A stretch of 64,000 nt of DNA from Piscinibacter lacus (GTDB lineage Bacteria > Pseudomonadota > Gammaproteobacteria > Burkholderiales > Burkholderiaceae_C): assembly GCF_016735685.1 (NCBI RefSeq), contig NZ_JAERRA010000001.1, positions 1,054,001 to 1,118,000 of the forward strand. The letters are read 5' to 3'. The notes under the pieces were generated by a model. It was not told the DNA's origin and made no database searches. It saw only the letters and a list, made by a program, of their open reading frames with translations. Shown here piece after piece: positions 54,585 to 64,000 of the stretch (the stretch's first letter is position 1; each line of letters opens with the position of its first letter). The position numbers were made by a program, and so were the translations under genes.

Positions 54585-55462
54585 GCCGCGCCCCCCTGGC
54601 GCAGGGCCAGGGCGCTGAGCAGCATGCCCAGCACGTAGAGCGAGACGCCGCCGGCGCTGAACCAGGTGGCGCGGCCCAGCGGGTCGGCCAGGAAGCGCCG
54701 CATCATCAGGCCCTGGGCGGCCAGCAGGCCCAGCACGCCCACGGCGTGCAGCGGCGCCTGCCAGTGCAGCAGCAGGCCGATGACGAGAAGCTGGGGCAGG
54801 GCCATGGTGGCGCAGGCGGCCTGCGCGGCGCGCTGCGGGCCGAGCTGCACGGGCAGCGAGGCGATGCCGGTGCGGCGGTCGCCGTCGAGCGACTTGAAGT
54901 CGTTGAGGGTCATGATGCCGTGCGCCCCGGCGCTGTAGAGCGCCGCCAGCAGCAGCGAGCGGTGCTCGGGCCAGGCGCCCCAGGCCATGACGGCCGCGCC
55001 GGTCACCCAGGCCAGGCCCTCGTAGCAGACGGCGCAGGCGGCGTTGCCCCACCAGCCATTGCGCTTGAGCCGCAGCGGCGGTGCGCTGTAGGCCCAGGCC
55101 AGCAGCAGGCCGAAGACGCCTGCGGCGAAGACGAAGGGGCCGAGCGAGCTGGCCACCAGCAGGGAGAGGGCCGTCCAGGCCAGGGCGATGTAGAAGCCCC
55201 AGCGGCCCGGCATGCGGCCCGAGGGGATGGGCCGGTGGGGTTCGTTGATGGCATCGACATGCCGGTCGAACCAGTCGTTGACGGCCTGGCTGCTGGCGCA
55301 GACCAGGGGGCCGGCGAGCAAGAGGCCCAGCAGGACTTCGGGCCAGCGACTGGCCAGCGGCAGCCCTGACGCCACCACCCCGCATGCGAAGGCCCACATG
55401 GGCGGGAACCAGGTGATCGGCTTGAGCAGCTCGGTCACGGTCGAAATGCGGGGGCGGCTCAT
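54581..55462 (-). CDS. bchG: BchG, bacteriochlorophyll synthase
   Basis: 293-residue UbiA-type prenyltransferase that attaches geranylgeranyl to bacteriochlorophyllide a. The prenyl-diphosphate motif NDWFDRHVDAINEPHRPIPSG begins at N62, spread over about 62-82 in the usual spacing; a second Asp-rich motif (DFKSLDGDRRTG) is near residue 189. About eight membrane helices are expected. It is the first gene of the bchG-PucC-like-bchP-tspO unit, behind a PpsR box. The start codon lies at the predicted transcription start. Confidence 0.95.
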   Translation of the reverse strand: MSRPRISTVTELLKPITWFPPMWAFACGVVASGLPLASRWPEVLLGLLLAGPLVCASSQAVNDWFDRHVDAINEPHRPIPSGRMPGRWGFYIALAWTALSLLVASSLGPFVFAAGVFGLLLAWAYSAPPLRLKRNGWWGNAACAVCYEGLAWVTGAAVMAWGAWPEHRSLLLAALYSAGAHGIMTLNDFKSLDGDRRTGIASLPVQLGPQRAAQAACATMALPQLLVIGLLLHWQAPLHAVGVLGLLAAQGLMMRRFLADPLGRATWFSAGGVSLYVLGMLLSALALRQGGAA

Positions 55463-55509
55463 GGACCGATTCTTCGGTCACCCCCTTAGAATGTCAATTC
55501 TTATTGACA
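55463..55509 (-). promoter_or_regulatory. PpsR-controlled promoter of bchG
   Basis: TGTCAATTCTTATTGACA (55492-55509) is a perfect TGT-N12-ACA box. On the minus strand its second half is the -35 TTGACA (55497-55492); 17 bp later comes AAGAAT (55474-55469) as -10, then six bases and ATG. A dyad GACCGA-TTCT-TCGGTC (55464-55479) covers the -10 and the place where a ribosome site would be. No Shine-Dalgarno sequence is seen, so a leaderless or nearly leaderless transcript is predicted. Confidence 0.75.
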
Positions 55510-55531
55510 CTCAAGCATGTCACTGGGGCAT

Positions 55532-57013
55532 CTACTTGCTTTGTCTTGCGCGCTTGGCGGGGGCGCTCGCGCCTTCGCCGGCCTCGCCGTCGACGGAGGG
55601 CACGTTGTCGACCATGCCGTAGCGGCGCAGCTTCACATAAAGGCTCTGGCGCGAGAGGCTGAGCATCTCGGCGGCCGAGGCGCGGTTGTCGCGTGTGAGC
55701 TGGAGGGCGGCTTCGATGCAGAGCTGTTCGATCAGCTCGCTGGTCTCGGCCACGATGTCCTTGAGCGGCACGCGGCCGACCAGATCGACAAGCTGGCCGA
55801 CGGTGCGCGGCAGCACGCGCTCGCCGCGGGCGTCCTGGTTGAGGCGGCGGCCGATGTCGCGCACGGCGAAGCCCAGGCAGGGCGGCTCGCCCTCGGGCAC
55901 GGCGACGGCGGAGACCTCGACCTCGATCTGCGCGCCCAGCGCCGAGCGCAGGGTGGTGGCATAGAGCCGCACCGAGCCGCGCTGCTTGAGGTTGGCCGAG
56001 AGCACGCGGAAGTCCACCGAGGAGCGGCCCAGCCAGCGGCTGATGGGCTGGCCGAGCACGGGCTCGGTCGGGTCGGGCTGGACCATGTCCATGAAGGCCG
56101 GGTTGGCCACCAGCACCTGACCGTCGAGGTCGGTGACGACCAGGCCATCGGGCGCGCGCTCGACCACGCGCAGCAGGGATTCGGCCAGAGCGTCGGGGGC
56201 CTGCGCCTCGGCGGCGTGGCGGCCGCGCGCCAGCGCCGGGCTCAGGCGCAGCAGCAGGGCGTTGCCGTGTTCCTGGCGGAACAGCGAGGCATGCAGGCGC
56301 AGCTCCTGGCTTTCGGGCTCGGTGCTGCGGACGGTGAGGGTGTCGCTGCGGCCCTGCACGCGCAGGTGCTCCAGCATCGCAAGCACGCTGGCATGCGAGT
56401 CGGGATGGAAGGCTTCAAGCAGCGAGCGGTGCATCAGCCGCCGGCCGGCCGGGCCGAGCAGGCTTACGGCGGCGGGGTTCAGCTCGCTGATGCGGAGCTG
56501 GCCGGCATCGGCAATCAGCACGGCCTGGCTGACCGACTGGAAGAGCAGGCGGTAGCGGGTTTCCAGGTGGCGCAGGCCGGCGTAGTTGCGCTCGATGGAC
56601 TGCTGGGCATCGACCAGGCGCTGTTGCAGCTCGGCCGTGGTGCGCATCTCGCGGCCGACGGCGATCACCCGGTTCATGCCGGGCAGGGCCATGGTGGTGT
56701 AAAGCACCGGCAGGTCGCTGCCCTGGCCGCTGAGGTCGGGATGGTTGACGTGGCGCCAGGTCGGGTGGCCGCTGCGGCGCGGGCTGCGCAGGAGCTGCTC
56801 GACCTTGTCGCGGCTGTCGAGGCTGACCGTCTCGATCCAGGGCCGGCCGCGCCAGCCCAGACAGGCTTCAAGCTCGATGTCCTGCTTGCCCAGCGCGACG
56901 TTTTCGATCACGCCTGCCGGATCCAGCAAGAGGGTGAGGTCCGCGGTGTTGGCCAGCAACGAAACCGCGGTGTTCGGATCGAGACCCTCTGGCATGGTCA
57001 GCGCAGCATTCAT
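55532..57013 (-). CDS. ppsR: PpsR/CrtJ transcriptional regulator of photosynthesis genes
   Basis: 493-residue repressor with an N-terminal PAS-like region, two further PAS domains (about 150-260 and 280-390) and a Fis-type helix-turn-helix at the C-terminus (ASAAEMLSLSRQSLYVKLRRYGM, about 446-468). It binds TGT-N12-ACA in photosynthesis promoters. Cysteines are C51, C379 and C432; C432, just before the helix-turn-helix, matches the conserved redox Cys of Rhodobacter, but no Cys is found where Rhodobacter has its second one (about residue 251). It lies between aerR and bchG on the same strand. Confidence 0.93.
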   Translation of the reverse strand: MNAALTMPEGLDPNTAVSLLANTADLTLLLDPAGVIENVALGKQDIELEACLGWRGRPWIETVSLDSRDKVEQLLRSPRRSGHPTWRHVNHPDLSGQGSDLPVLYTTMALPGMNRVIAVGREMRTTAELQQRLVDAQQSIERNYAGLRHLETRYRLLFQSVSQAVLIADAGQLRISELNPAAVSLLGPAGRRLMHRSLLEAFHPDSHASVLAMLEHLRVQGRSDTLTVRSTEPESQELRLHASLFRQEHGNALLLRLSPALARGRHAAEAQAPDALAESLLRVVERAPDGLVVTDLDGQVLVANPAFMDMVQPDPTEPVLGQPISRWLGRSSVDFRVLSANLKQRGSVRLYATTLRSALGAQIEVEVSAVAVPEGEPPCLGFAVRDIGRRLNQDARGERVLPRTVGQLVDLVGRVPLKDIVAETSELIEQLCIEAALQLTRDNRASAAEMLSLSRQSLYVKLRRYGMVDNVPSVDGEAGEGASAPAKRARQSK

Positions 57014-57029
57014 GGAGCACTAGGGGAGT

Positions 57030-57057
57030 TGGCCTCGAACGAATCCGATCGAGGCCA
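57030..57057 (-). promoter_or_regulatory. Perfect 9-bp dyad before ppsR
   Basis: TGGCCTCGA (57030-57038) and TCGAGGCCA (57049-57057) flank a ten-base loop, 16 bp upstream of the ppsR ATG in the 107-bp gap after aerR. It may be an operator or a leader hairpin. It does not match the PpsR box, and there is no T-run. Confidence 0.45.
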
Positions 57058-57120
57058 GGGCCACTCGCATGGCATCCAGAAACTGCAATGGATGGACAGG
57101 AAAACGCGGGGCTGGTGCGA

Positions 57121-58071
57121 TCACAACAAGGGCCCGCAGGCCAGCTCCGTGAGGGTTGCCACAAGCCGCTCTGCCAGGGCGACGGCGGCCGGTGCGCTGG
57201 CCGCCGTGCCATCGGCGCCGAGGATCAAAGCTCGGCCCGGATCGTCGAGAAAGATCGACCCGCCGACCAGCACCACAAGCTCGGGGTTCATCGATGCTTC
57301 TCTGAGGGAAATGATAACGGACGGCAGTCCCTGAAGCTCCCGCTCCGAGCCGATGGACAGGCCCAGCACGTCGAACCACTGGTCGGAGACACGCTGCTGC
57401 AAGGATTCATAGCTTTCGATCGCATCGCTGTCGACCCGCCAGCCGGCGCGGCGGAAAAACTCAGACAGCATGCTGACCCCGAAGCTGTGCTGCGCACGCG
57501 GGGCCGTGACCAGCACGATGCTGCGGTCGACCGAGCCGCCGCGGGCCTGCTGGAAGGCCGGCTTCAAGTCCCAAAGCAGGTTCTGCGCCCGCCACATGCC
57601 GATGGTGACCTGGGTGAAGTCGCAGCGGTCCTCGGCCCACCAGATGCCCAGGCGGCGGGCCGCCGGGGCCAACCATTCCAGCAGCAGCGATTCGGGGCTG
57701 TAGCCGACCAGCCGGGCCTTTTCGATCAGGCGGCAGGCGGCACCGACATCGGCATCGATGAGGGCCTGGGCCAGGCCCTCGACCTCTTCCAGTGCGGGCG
57801 GCGCCAGTTTCCGCAGGCGGGTGGGTGCCACCGGCCGGGGGCCACGCTGATGGGTGAGCATCAGACGCGGAACGATGTGGGTTTCGATCGTGCGGACCAG
57901 GGTGGCCAGGCGGACACTGCTGTCGGGCGCAGCGTCCTCGCAGTCCGGGAGCAAGGGCTCGGCGGCCAGCGGCTGCCCCCCGTTCGAATGCTCGGATGAC
58001 GACCGGTTGGCGCGACGGCGCGAACGGGTGAGGGGCAGGGCCTGGGCCTGCTGGGCGCGCGCACGTTCCAA
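57121..58071 (-). CDS. aerR: AerR/PpaA-type cobalamin-binding antirepressor
   Basis: Regulator that binds cobalamin and modulates PpsR/CrtJ. The fold is a B12-binding SCHIC type: WWAEDRCDFTQVTIGMWRAQ, then APRAQHSFGVSMLSEFFRRAGW with the His expected to ligate cobalamin, then LGLSIGSERELQ and the ELVVLVGGSIF strand. I chose TTG 58071 since GAGGAGG stands just before it; a GTG at 58185 without a ribosome site gives an Arg-rich extension of 38 residues. Its position next to ppsR is the common one. Confidence 0.85.
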   Translation of the reverse strand: MERARAQQAQALPLTRSRRRANRSSSEHSNGGQPLAAEPLLPDCEDAAPDSSVRLATLVRTIETHIVPRLMLTHQRGPRPVAPTRLRKLAPPALEEVEGLAQALIDADVGAACRLIEKARLVGYSPESLLLEWLAPAARRLGIWWAEDRCDFTQVTIGMWRAQNLLWDLKPAFQQARGGSVDRSIVLVTAPRAQHSFGVSMLSEFFRRAGWRVDSDAIESYESLQQRVSDQWFDVLGLSIGSERELQGLPSVIISLREASMNPELVVLVGGSIFLDDPGRALILGADGTAASAPAAVALAERLVATLTELACGPLL

Positions 58072-58286
58072 ACTGCCTCCTCTTGCGTGGGCCTGTCGGC
58101 GTCCACGCGCGGATGTCCGGACCTTTCCGGGCCTTGTGGCCCGAGCGGGAGGAACGTCTCGCTCAGTGCGCCATGACGGCACCACGACGTCAGTTTCATC
58201 ACGCCTTCGGAGCGCGTCAAGCGCTTTGTGTCAGCCTTTCGTGCGCCTCGGGATTGCTGTGGCACGGTCGGCACGGGAAGTCAAAG

Positions 58287-60186
<1,900 letters not shown>

Positions 60187-60198
60187 GCCCGGACGACC

Positions 60199-61854
60199 AT
60201 GCAGCTCACGCTCTGGACTTACGAAGGCCCGCCGCATGTCGGCGCCATGCGCATCGCCACGGCCATGCGCGGCCTGCATTACGTGCTGCATGCGCCCCAG
60301 GGCGACACCTATGCGGACCTGCTGTTCACGATGATCGAGCGGCGCGACCGCCGCCCGCCCGTCACCTACACCACCTTCCAGGCCCGCGACCTGGGCGGCG
60401 ACACCGCCGAGCTGTTCAAGACGGCCGTCCGCGAAGCCCATGCCCGCTTCCAGCCCGAGGCCCTGATCGTCGGCGCCTCCTGCACCGCCGAGCTGATCCA
60501 GGACGACCCGGCCGGCCTCGCCGGTGCGCTCGACCTGCCGGTGCCGGTGATCCCGCTGGAGCTGCCCAGCTACCAGAAGAAGGAACACTGGGGCGCGGCC
60601 GAGACCTTCTACCAGCTCGTCCGCAGCCTTTGCGGCCCGGCCGCCCGCGCCCGCCGCGAGGCCCGTGCCGCCGGCGAGCTGCCGGCGCGGCCCGCCGGCC
60701 CCCGGCGCTGCAATGTGCTGGGCCCCGCCGCCCTGGGCTTCCGCCACCGCGATGACCTGGCCGAGATCCGCCGCCTGCTGGCCGCGCTGGGCATCGAGAT
60801 CCACCATGTCGCGCCGCTGGGCATCAGCCCGCGCGAGCTGGCCACGCTGGGCGAGGCCGATTTCAATGTCGTGCTCTACCCCGAGATTGCCGGCACCGCC
60901 GCCGCCTGGCTCAAGCGCGAGTTCGGCCAGCCCGCGACCACCGTGCTGCCCTATGGCAGCCGCGCCACCGAGGCCTTCGTGCGCGAAGTCGCCGCGCTGG
61001 CCGGTGTCGACCCCGAGCCGGCCCTGGCCGCCGAGGACCGCCGCGCCCGCTGGTATGCCGCCTCGGTCGACTCGACCTACTTGACCGGCAAGCGCGTCTT
61101 CATCTTCGGCGACGCCACCCATGCGGTGGCGGCGGCCAAGGTCGCCGCGGGCGAGATGGGCTTCGAGGTCGTCGGCCTCGGCAGCTACAGCCGCGAGTTC
61201 GCCCGCGAGGTGCGCGAGACCGCCGCCAGCCTGGGCCTGGAGGCGCTGATCACCGACGACTACCTCGATGTCGAGGCCCGCATCGCCGAGCTTCAGCCCG
61301 ACCTGGTGCTGGGCACGCAGATGGAGCGCCACATCGCCAAGCGCCTGGGCCTGCCCTGCGCGGTGATCTCGGCCCCTGTGCATGTGCAGGACTTCCCGGC
61401 CCGCTACGCGCCGCAGCTCGGCTTCGAGGGCGCCAACGTGCTCTTCGACACCTGGGTGCACCCGCTGATGATGGGCCTGGAAGAGCATCTGCTGGGCATG
61501 TTCCGCGGCGACTTCGAGTTCCACGAAGGCGCCGCCCCCTCGCACCTGGGCGGCCCGGCCCGGCCGGCCGCGCAGGCGCTGCCGGAGCCTCTGACGGCGG
61601 AGCCGCAGCCCCAGGCCGCCGAGCCAGCCGCCGCCCCCGCGCGGGCGACCCCGGCCGTCGCCGCCGCACCGATCGCAGCCGCCGCCCCCATCGACACCCG
61701 CTGGGCGCCCGAGGCCGAGCGCGAGCTGGGCAAGATCCCCTTCTTCGTGCGCGGCAAGGCCCGCCGCAACACCGAGCGCTACGCCAGCGAGCTGGGCGTG
61801 GCCACCATCACCGTCGAGACGCTCTATGACGCCAAAGCGCACTACAGCCGCTGA
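60199..61854 (+). CDS. bchB: BchB, dark protochlorophyllide reductase subunit
   Basis: 551-residue partner of BchN. D36 (QGDTYADL) is the unusual Asp ligand of the [4Fe-4S] cluster. The body has [11 protein letters not shown] and [12 protein letters not shown] motifs. After an Ala/Pro-rich linker (about 455-495) comes the small C-terminal domain with [20 protein letters not shown] and NTERYA. The gene starts 12 bp after bchN and its end overlaps the proposed bchH start by 29 bp. Confidence 0.96.
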   Translation: MQLTLWTYEGPPHVGAMRIATAMRGLHYVLHAPQGDTYADLLFTMIERRDRRPPVTYTTFQARDLGGDTAELFKTAVREAHARFQPEALIVGASCTAELIQDDPAGLAGALDLPVPVIPLELPSYQKKEHWGAAETFYQLVRSLCGPAARARREARAAGELPARPAGPRRCNVLGPAALGFRHRDDLAEIRRLLAALGIEIHHVAPLGISPRELATLGEADFNVVLYPEIAGTAAAWLKREFGQPATTVLPYGSRATEAFVREVAALAGVDPEPALAAEDRRARWYAASVDSTYLTGKRVFIFGDATHAVAAAKVAAGEMGFEVVGLGSYSREFAREVRETAASLGLEALITDDYLDVEARIAELQPDLVLGTQMERHIAKRLGLPCAVISAPVHVQDFPARYAPQLGFEGANVLFDTWVHPLMMGLEEHLLGMFRGDFEFHEGAAPSHLGGPARPAAQALPEPLTAEPQPQAAEPAAAPARATPAVAAAPIAAAAPIDTRWAPEAERELGKIPFFVRGKARRNTERYASELGVATITVETLYDAKAHYSR

Positions 61855-64000
61855 GGCGCATGCGCCCGGCGCGGCCGGAACCGGCATGCGGGTCGTGCTG
61901 GTGACGATGGACGCCCACCTGGTCAGCAGCGCCGCGCGCGCCATGGCCACGCTGGAGCGCCAGTTGCCCGGCCTGGTCTTCGAAGTCCACCTGGCTTGCG
62001 CCTGGGCCGAGGATGCCGAGGCCCTGGCGCGCTGCCGCGCCGCCATCGCGGGCGCCGACCTGCTGATCTGCGCCATGCTCTTCATGGAGGACCACTACCT
62101 GCCGGTCCTCGACGCCCTGCAGGCCCGCCGGCCCGATTGCGATGCCGTCGTCGCCTTGCTCTCGGCCGCGCCGGTGATGAAGCTGACCCGCATGGGCCGC
62201 TTCAGCATGGACGGCAGCAGCGGCGGCCCCATGGCCCTGCTGCGCAAGCTGCGTGGCAAGCCGGCCGAAGGCAAGCCGGCCGGCGGCGGCGGTGCCCAGC
62301 AGATGGCCATGCTGCGCCGCCTGCCCAAGATCCTGCGCTTCATCCCCGGCACCGCGCAGGACCTGCGCGCCTGGATGCTGGCCATGCAGTACTGGCTGGC
62401 CGGCTCGCAGGAGAACCTGGGCGCGCTCGTTCACTTTCTCGTCGACCGCTATGCCGAGGGCCCGCGCAAGGGCCTGCGCGGCCGCGGCAGCGTGCCCGAT
62501 CCGGTGGCCTATCCCGAGGTCGGCGTCTACCACCCGCGCCTGCAGGCAGGCCCCGCCGCCCAGGGCCTGTCGGAAGACGCCGGCAAGCTGCCTGCCCTGC
62601 CGGGCGCCACCGGCACCGTCGGCCTGCTGCTGATGCGCAGCTACCTGCTGGCCGGCAACCGCGCCCACTACGACGGCGTGATCGCCGCCCTGGAAGCGCG
62701 CGGCCTGCGCGTGATCCCGGTCTTCGCCAGCGGCCTGGATGCGCGGCCTGCGGTGGAACGCTACTTCCTCGACGGCGAGCGCAGCCGGGTCGATGCCGTG
62801 GTCTCGCTGACCGGCTTCTCCCTGGTCGGCGGCCCGGCCTACAACGATTCGCGCTCGGCCGAAGCCCTGCTGGCCCGGCTCGACGTGCCCTATCTCGCCG
62901 CCATGCCGGTCGAGTTCCAGTCGCTCACCCAGTGGCAGGATTCCTCGCGCGGCCTGCTGCCGGTCGAGTCGACCATCATGGTCGCCCTGCCCGAGCTGGA
63001 CGGCGCCACCGGCGCCATGGTCTTCGGCGGCCGGGCCGGCCCGACCGCCCCGGCGGCGGGCACGGCCCCGGCCACGCCCGCGGTGCAGGACGGCCGCGCC
63101 GCCGGCCACGACATGGCCGTGCATCCCGAGCGCGCCGCCATGCTGGCCGACCGCGTCGCCCGCCTGGTCGCGCTGCGCCGCAGCCCGCGCGCCGAGCGCC
63201 GCATCGCCATCGTGCTGTTCAACTTCCCGCCCAATGGCGGCGCGGCCGGCAGCGCCGCCCACCTGGGCGTCTTCGAGTCCCTGCACCATGTGCTGGGCCG
63301 CATGGCGGCCGAGGGCTACCGGGTCGACGTGCCCGAGAGCGTCGATGCGCTGCGCGAGGCCCTGCTGCAGGGCAATGCCAGCCGCCACGGCACCGAGGCG
63401 AATGTGCATGCGCGCATCCCCACCGCCGACCACATCCGCTGCGAGCCGCACCTGGCCGAGATCGAGGCCACCTGGGGCCCGGCGCCGGGCCGCCAGCTCA
63501 GCGACGGCGCCTCGCTGCTGGTGCTGGGCCGCAGCTTCGGCGAGGTCTTCGTCGGCCTGCAGCCGCCCTTCGGCATCGAGGGCGATCCGATGCGCCTGCT
63601 CTTCGAGGGCGGCCATGCACCCACCCATGCCTTCAGCGCCTTCTACCGCTGGATCCGCGAGGACTTCGGCGCCCATGCCGTGCTGCACTTCGGCACCCAC
63701 GGCGCGCTGGAATTCATGCCCGGCAAGCAGGCCGGCCTGTCCGCCGCCTGCTGGCCCGACCGCCTGATCCGCGACCTGCCGAGCTTCTACCTCTACGCCG
63801 CCAACAACCCCAGCGAGGGCATGCTGGCCAAGCGCCGCGCGGCCGCCACCCTGATCAGCCACATCACGCCGCCGCTGACCCAGGCCGGCCTGTACCGCGG
63901 CCTGGTCGACCTGCGCGACAGCCTGGACCGCTGGCGCCGCCTGCCGCCCGAGACCGAGGCCGCCGAAGCCGGCGACCTGGCCCAGCTCATCCAGGCCCAG
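61826..64000 (+). CDS. bchH: BchH, magnesium chelatase large subunit (3' end outside the window)
   Basis: First 725 codons of the porphyrin-binding subunit of magnesium chelatase (the family has about 1200 residues). It shares the CobN/BchH fold; recognisable parts are [54 protein letters not shown] with breaks, and [23 protein letters not shown] 61826 ([15 protein letters not shown]) resembles N-termini of other BchH proteins; ATG 61886 (MRVVL) is the alternative. The frame stays open to the last base. The usual order bchFNBHLM suggests that bchL and bchM follow. Confidence 0.95.
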   Translation, partial: MTPKRTTAAEAHAPGAAGTGMRVVLVTMDAHLVSSAARAMATLERQLPGLVFEVHLACAWAEDAEALARCRAAIAGADLLICAMLFMEDHYLPVLDALQARRPDCDAVVALLSAAPVMKLTRMGRFSMDGSSGGPMALLRKLRGKPAEGKPAGGGGAQQMAMLRRLPKILRFIPGTAQDLRAWMLAMQYWLAGSQENLGALVHFLVDRYAEGPRKGLRGRGSVPDPVAYPEVGVYHPRLQAGPAAQGLSEDAGKLPALPGATGTVGLLLMRSYLLAGNRAHYDGVIAALEARGLRVIPVFASGLDARPAVERYFLDGERSRVDAVVSLTGFSLVGGPAYNDSRSAEALLARLDVPYLAAMPVEFQSLTQWQDSSRGLLPVESTIMVALPELDGATGAMVFGGRAGPTAPAAGTAPATPAVQDGRAAGHDMAVHPERAAMLADRVARLVALRRSPRAERRIAIVLFNFPPNGGAAGSAAHLGVFESLHHVLGRMAAEGYRVDVPESVDALREALLQGNASRHGTEANVHARIPTADHIRCEPHLAEIEATWGPAPGRQLSDGASLLVLGRSFGEVFVGLQPPFGIEGDPMRLLFEGGHAPTHAFSAFYRWIREDFGAHAVLHFGTHGALEFMPGKQAGLSAACWPDRLIRDLPSFYLYAANNPSEGMLAKRRAAATLISHITPPLTQAGLYRGLVDLRDSLDRWRRLPPETEAAEAGDLAQLIQAQ

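Noticed and set aside
61860..61862. ATG at 61860 as the bchH start
   Set aside because: It is not in the BchH frame. ATG 61826 or 61886 is in frame.

Overview
The window is very GC-rich chromosomal DNA from a phototrophic betaproteobacterium, most probably a Burkholderiales member of the Rubrivivax/Roseateles type. Three large blocks support this: a bacteriochlorophyll a gene cluster with PpsR, AerR and TspO regulators, a complete Sox thiosulfate-oxidation cluster in the order soxCDYZAXB, and a Tad/Flp pilus locus. I saw no tRNA, rRNA, insertion sequence, phage gene or CRISPR array.

Region 1 (1-16.2 kb) is ordinary housekeeping DNA: an OmpR-type regulator and its kinase, ychF, a hybrid histidine kinase, an AsmA-like protein, a UbiH-like monooxygenase, a DsbC-like isomerase, a photolyase-like protein lacking the usual N-terminal antenna domain, a DUF3429 membrane protein, an M61 peptidase translationally coupled to a DUF3108 protein, and an enoyl-CoA hydratase.

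Region 2 (16.2-28.3 kb) is the sulfur block. On the minus strand it reads soxC-soxD-soxY-soxZ-soxA-soxX-soxB, then a DsrE-like protein, an HbpS-like protein, a SoxH-like hydrolase, a SoxW-like thioredoxin, a small cytochrome c and a YeeE/SoxT-like transporter. The ArsR-family regulator soxR is divergent. Most spacers longer than about 50 bp between sox genes hold perfect hairpins, and the one after soxX looks like an intrinsic terminator or attenuator in front of soxB.

Region 3 (28.5-51.4 kb) is the Tad pilus locus. A plus-strand run encodes the secretin (with a ~530-residue Ala/Pro tail), a TPR protein, three lipoproteins (two are FlgO-like paralogues), TadZ, TadA, TadB, TadC, a DUF192 protein and a PglL/Wzy-type ligase. 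A converging minus-strand run encodes the Flp pilin, TadV, a cysteine-rich TadE/G protein and RcpC. Upstream of flp lie a sigma-54 promoter match and two similar dyads, and an NtrC-type regulator with its kinase is encoded just beyond. Between them, divergent from flp, is a 498-residue Leu/Ala/Gly/Pro/Asp repeat protein with no aromatic residue, Cys, His or Arg. It is the best candidate for something undescribed.

Region 4 (51.5-64 kb) is photosynthesis: bchG-(PucC-like)-bchP-tspO joined by ATGA overlaps on the minus strand, ppsR and aerR upstream, and bchF-bchN-bchB-bchH (3' end cut by the window) on the plus strand. Two perfect TGT-N12-ACA PpsR boxes sit at identical positions before bchG and bchF. 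Each supplies the -35 TTGACA of a 17-bp-spaced promoter whose predicted +1 falls on or next to the start codon.
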